Of a DNA stretch of 64,000 nucleotides, positions 60,233 to 64,000 are shown in pieces. How positions within the stretch are numbered: position 1 is the stretch's first letter; each line of letters opens with the position of its first letter. A model generated the notes under the pieces. It was not told the DNA's origin. It made no database searches and saw nothing but the letters and a program-made list of their open reading frames with translations. A program made the translations under genes and the position numbers. The stretch comes from Anadara kagoshimensis (Eukaryota > Mollusca > Bivalvia > Arcoida > Arcidae): positions 24,814,050-24,878,049 of the forward strand of contig CM037869.1 of the NCBI GenBank assembly GCA_021292105.1, written 5' to 3'.

Positions 60233-60478
60233 GATTGATTGAATGGGGATTTACATCCCAGTCAAGAATATTTCACTAATATCGAGACGTCACCTGCTAT
60301 AGATGATGTGGCAGAATGTGCACAGGACAATGTGCAGGGAGGGTTCTTTAATGTGCCAAGCCTGTATCCGTTTTTAAGTCAGTTTGGAAGGACCCAGTGA
60401 CTTTCATTTCTAAATGCTAAGCGCTTGGCGAAAGAACAGTTGCAACCTATTTTCAAGTGTTGGTCAGACCCTGGTTAA
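60233..60478 (-). mobile_element. tRNA-derived SINE, family S1, head missing
   Basis: TTACATCCCAGTCAAGAATA, TATCGAGACGTCACCTGC, GGGTTCTTTAATGTGCC and GCTTGGCGAAAGAACAGTTG; stops before the pol III boxes. Confidence 0.82.
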
Positions 60479-62908
60479 TTATGAAGAATAAATGGGCAAA
60501 GATATGAAACAATTGTAATAAAAAATGCTTGTATTATGTATACAAATAAACAAACAATTCTGAAGTTTCATTTACAAAGACTCGAATCTATGTACATAGA
60601 AGTGTGAGGCAACTGTATACATAAGGTATATATGTAGACCTAATTCACAAGTTTTCCTCAAGATTTAGTGTATTACTGTAGAAAACAGATTATTTACACC
60701 TGTAAATTGTCATATTCACCTGTAAAGGTGTGTATTCCTTCACAGTTATTAACTAGATTGATATCTCTCTATCCCTAGGTTTATAATAAGCAGACCTTAA
60801 AAAACTAGTTCATTGTTCAACTTTAGTAGAAGCATTATATACCTGATAGTCTATAATACAGGTGTATGACCCTGTATCCAGGTGTATCACCCCAGAACCA
60901 GGTGTAACAATATAATATGTATTTCATGATCTTAAAACAGCAAACATAAAATGTGTATATATAATAAGACGTCTCGTTTTATTGTTTACATATTGACATA
61001 CAGTAGAACCCATCTAAACCGACCACCTCATGGACTGGACAGATGCAATGGAACACCCCCTGCCCCCGTAAACTACAACAGGACCCATCTAAACCACACA
61101 CCTTGTTTTATTGTTTACTTATGATATACATATTGACATACAGTAGGGCCCACCTAAACTAATCACCTCATCGAGGTTTTTACTGGATTGGACAGATACA
61201 ATGGACCCCAAGAAAACTACAGTAGGACTGTAGGGCACAATTGCAATGGTGGAACACTGCTAGCCTACATTACAACCTACTTACTAGGAACACCAATAAA
61301 TACATAACCATACGTTATCTAGCACAAAGACTCCATTTTTAATTTGTACCTTAGGGGCATTTGTTCTCATTTTTTGGACTATATTAAATAACTTGCCCTA
61401 GACCATGGATCAGAAACTTAAACTTGGAACCTTGATCACAAAAACCATGAGGGGAATTTTGGTCCACATCTGATGTGAGATTGAGCTTTTTTGTCATGTG
61501 AGATACACACCTCAGTTAAAACCTTAGAATTTCTGAGTAAATCTACTCACAATTACTGTAAACGTATTTATTTTTGCGGTGTATTAACTTTCGCTTATTT
61601 GTTTTGCGCGAAAAATTATATTATGTTTATTTTGTTATATTGTATATTACAAAAATGCGCCAAAATTTAACTACACAGATATGTCTTAATTTCCTATACT
61701 GCAAAAAATAAATACACACAGAATTAAATACGTTTACAGTATGTTTTGGATTAGGCTCAAAATCTGTACACTGTCTCAGTGAAGTGGTGACTGATCTACA
61801 TCTTCTACAAATATCATAAACAAACTGAACAGCAGAAAATCAAAAGTACATGTGTGGCATGTGCCAGTCGGTATATTATATTACATGTATTACAGCATAT
61901 CTCTGAAGTAGTATCACATTTAAAAGATATTTAATTTCAAACAAAAAACCATCAGTCTACCTGACTGAAATATGTAACCTTACCTGATATGAATTTCAAA
62001 TCAAACATGACCCAGATTTTACTTGTTTTGAAGATTTTATTCTTGTTTTTTTCTTTTATAATACATTTGTTGAATTTACAATCATATACACATAAATATA
62101 GATTATGAGACTTGATTTAAACAAGAAGAAATTTATAGATTTGGTCACCATTGGCAACAGTATACAAAGTGTAGAAAGGGAGATAACTATGAAAGTAAAA
62201 ATATATACATACATACCTAACCATCATTTTTAGTTCACAATAATGTACCAACAACTGAACAGGGTTCATATAGAAAAGCTGACAAAATACCCAGATTTTC
62301 CCCCAAAACTTTTTTCAGGTACTTTACAGTTTTGCCATAACGACTGAAAATTACAATAAATAATACGAAATAATACAAAAACACTGCTACACTATTAATT
62401 ACTCATCGGGATGAGCCACCATTAAGTGGCCTTCAAACATAAAGACATACACTTATGTGGCCCTGAAATAAAGAACAGAAAACCACAAAACAGTAAATCT
62501 ATATTTCAGGGGTCCTACCAGTTTTGGGGTCCAAAAATATAGGAAAAATAGGAATATGGGGTCAATATTATAAGAACCTAGATTGCCAGATGGATGGACT
62601 GGTAATAACCATACTTTATCAATGACTCTATAGAAAAATCAAAGATTGATCCAAAAATTGTTTGAAATCAAGAACTTTTCCAGATCTGTACACAATGTTG
62701 AATACAAGTGATATAATTATTAACAAACCCATGAAATAGTAGTTTAGAGTTACATCATCTTGAATAAAATATATTGAACCCATCATGGCTCTTCTGTGCT
62801 TTCAACTAGACTTAACAGATCACAACTTGACTTCTCCATAATTCTAATACTTTAACAATAAAGATTTGATTTGAAAAATGTAACAAGGCAGTCCTGAACT
62901 ATATGTAT
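60479..62908. other. Gene-free interval with a short duplication
   Basis: No coding region recognised. About 60975-61250 holds a segment in two to three diverged copies (TTTTATTGTTTAC, TATTGACATACAGTAG, CCCATCTAAACC, GGACAGATGCAATGG). The AT-rich remainder could be long UTR of a gene outside the window, but nothing shows it. Confidence 0.45.
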
Positions 62909-63233
62909 CAGGGTTAGCTCTGACATTCACCAATTGCTAATTTTTATCTTTTTTTGCTAAAAAAAATAGCTTCTGGGTCACATTTTTGCTTTAAATTTTG
63001 ATCAATTTTATTATGAAAATTGCTGATTTTTTTTAAACACAAGTTGATGTTAAACAAATGTAACAAACTGTTAATCAAGAACAATCTTTACAGCAGATTA
63101 GAAAATTTACATATGAGATATTTTTGGCACATTTAGTTTATTTTTTAAGGCCTTTAAGCATATAAATTGCCTCCTGAATTTTAAAATTGGCTAATTTTTG
63201 GCTTCAACTTTTTGGGAGCAAGAGCTAACCCTG
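62909..63233. mobile_element. MITE with 13-bp perfect inverted ends (hAT-like)
   Basis: CAGGGTTAGCTCT at the left and AGAGCTAACCCTG at the right, 325 bp. CAATTGCTAATTTTT and AAAATTGGCTAATTTTTGG lie just inside. The CAGGG start resembles hAT elements, but I do not see a clean 8-bp target duplication. Confidence 0.7.
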
Positions 63234-63769
63234 TGTATATTCTTCGATAAAATTTTCAATCAAAATTGTTTTTTCATTAAATGCAAAAACGCATGCTCAC
63301 ATGGGGTATCACTAAAGCTTTTGTATATGCAAGCTAAACATTATATTTCCATGCCAAAATGACCATCCACAGCTTCTGTCAATAATGCAAGTCTTCTGTT
63401 CTTTATATAGATGAACTAAAATAATTTCTCTGTCACTAATTAACAATATCACATATGAAAGTGGAAATTATAATATTATAATATGGTATTCCACAGCCAT
63501 TTGACATGCTTAGATTACATCAAACCCTCGCTATAATGCCCCTTATTAACTTTGCCATATCACATATTGCCACAATATTTTGCAGACACAAAATCTCTTT
63601 ATATCCCTGCCAAAATTTGACTAAACAAATGGTGGTGATAAATTGAAGTTTGACTGATTTTACTCACTGTTAAGTTTATGAATATATTACATTTCCTACT
63701 TTATACAGTTATATCACTTTAGCACTTATGTCTTCCTTAACTCCACAATGTGGTGATATACTCTTTGAA

Positions 63770-63985
63770 GTTTTCCGAGAATCCGATGTATGCTTTCAAT
63801 CACACACCACATAATCACTTAAGTGATCACATTTCCTTCAAATAATTTATTTAGGTTGTGGTGAAATTTTGGTGAAGTTTTCCAAGAATCACCACATAAT
63901 CACTTAAGTGATCACATTGCCTTCAAATAATTTATTCAGGTTGTGGTGAAATTTTGGTGAAGTTTTCCGAGAATCAGATGTACAT
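63770..63985. repeat. 85-bp direct duplication with an embedded palindrome
   Basis: Two copies (recurring at 63811 and 63896) of ATAATCACTTAAGTGATCAC followed by CCTTCAAATAATTTAT and GGTTGTGGTGAAATTTTGGT. ATCACTTAAGTGAT is a perfect 14-bp palindrome. Confidence 0.9.
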
Positions 63986-64000
63986 ATGAATATATAACAG

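Overview
The window is eukaryotic, AT-rich and intron-bearing, and looks like a mollusc, most likely a bivalve. The basis is two genes with animal exon structure, tRNA-headed SINEs with a body and tail I associate with bivalve genomes, many small MITE-like elements, and long minisatellites. I cannot name the species. Gene density is low: I can support only two protein-coding genes, and the rest is repeats and unique AT-rich sequence.

1-5 kb: remnants of a reverse-transcriptase (RT) retroelement, its 3' tail, a 51-bp minisatellite and a 2-kb array of a 36-bp unit. 6.2-13.0 kb: a four-exon PRD-class homeobox gene on the minus strand, an aristaless-related (Arx) orthologue encoding about 391 residues. 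It has an N-terminal octapeptide-like motif, a Q50 homeodomain and a C-terminal OAR motif. 13-40.7 kb: no supported gene. This stretch holds SINEs, at least five MITE-like families, a second truncated copy of the same retroelement (22.7-23.3 kb, minus), GA/CA/CT microsatellites, a GC-rich minisatellite at 29.3 kb and a 39-bp minisatellite at 31.3-32.4 kb.

40.8-58.4 kb: a beta-tubulin locus on the plus strand. One promoter (CCAAT and TATA boxes) and three 5' exons encode residues 1-174. They are followed by FOUR tandem copies of the large terminal exon, which encodes residue 175 to the C-terminus. Each copy has its own acceptor in the same phase and its own ATTAAA poly(A) signal. No copies of exons 1-3 are seen between them. 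The simplest reading is a gene that makes several isotypes by choosing among mutually exclusive 3'-terminal exons. The bodies are nearly identical and the acidic tails differ. Copies c and d are intact. Copy a carries a 1-nt frameshift that turns the acidic tail basic, and copy b a net 4-nt loss; either could be real decay or assembly error.

58.4-64 kb: more SINEs and MITEs, then AT-rich sequence without a recognised gene.

The two observations most worth follow-up are the beta-tubulin terminal-exon array and evidence that the 36-bp satellite grew out of the last codons of the retroelement RT reading frame.
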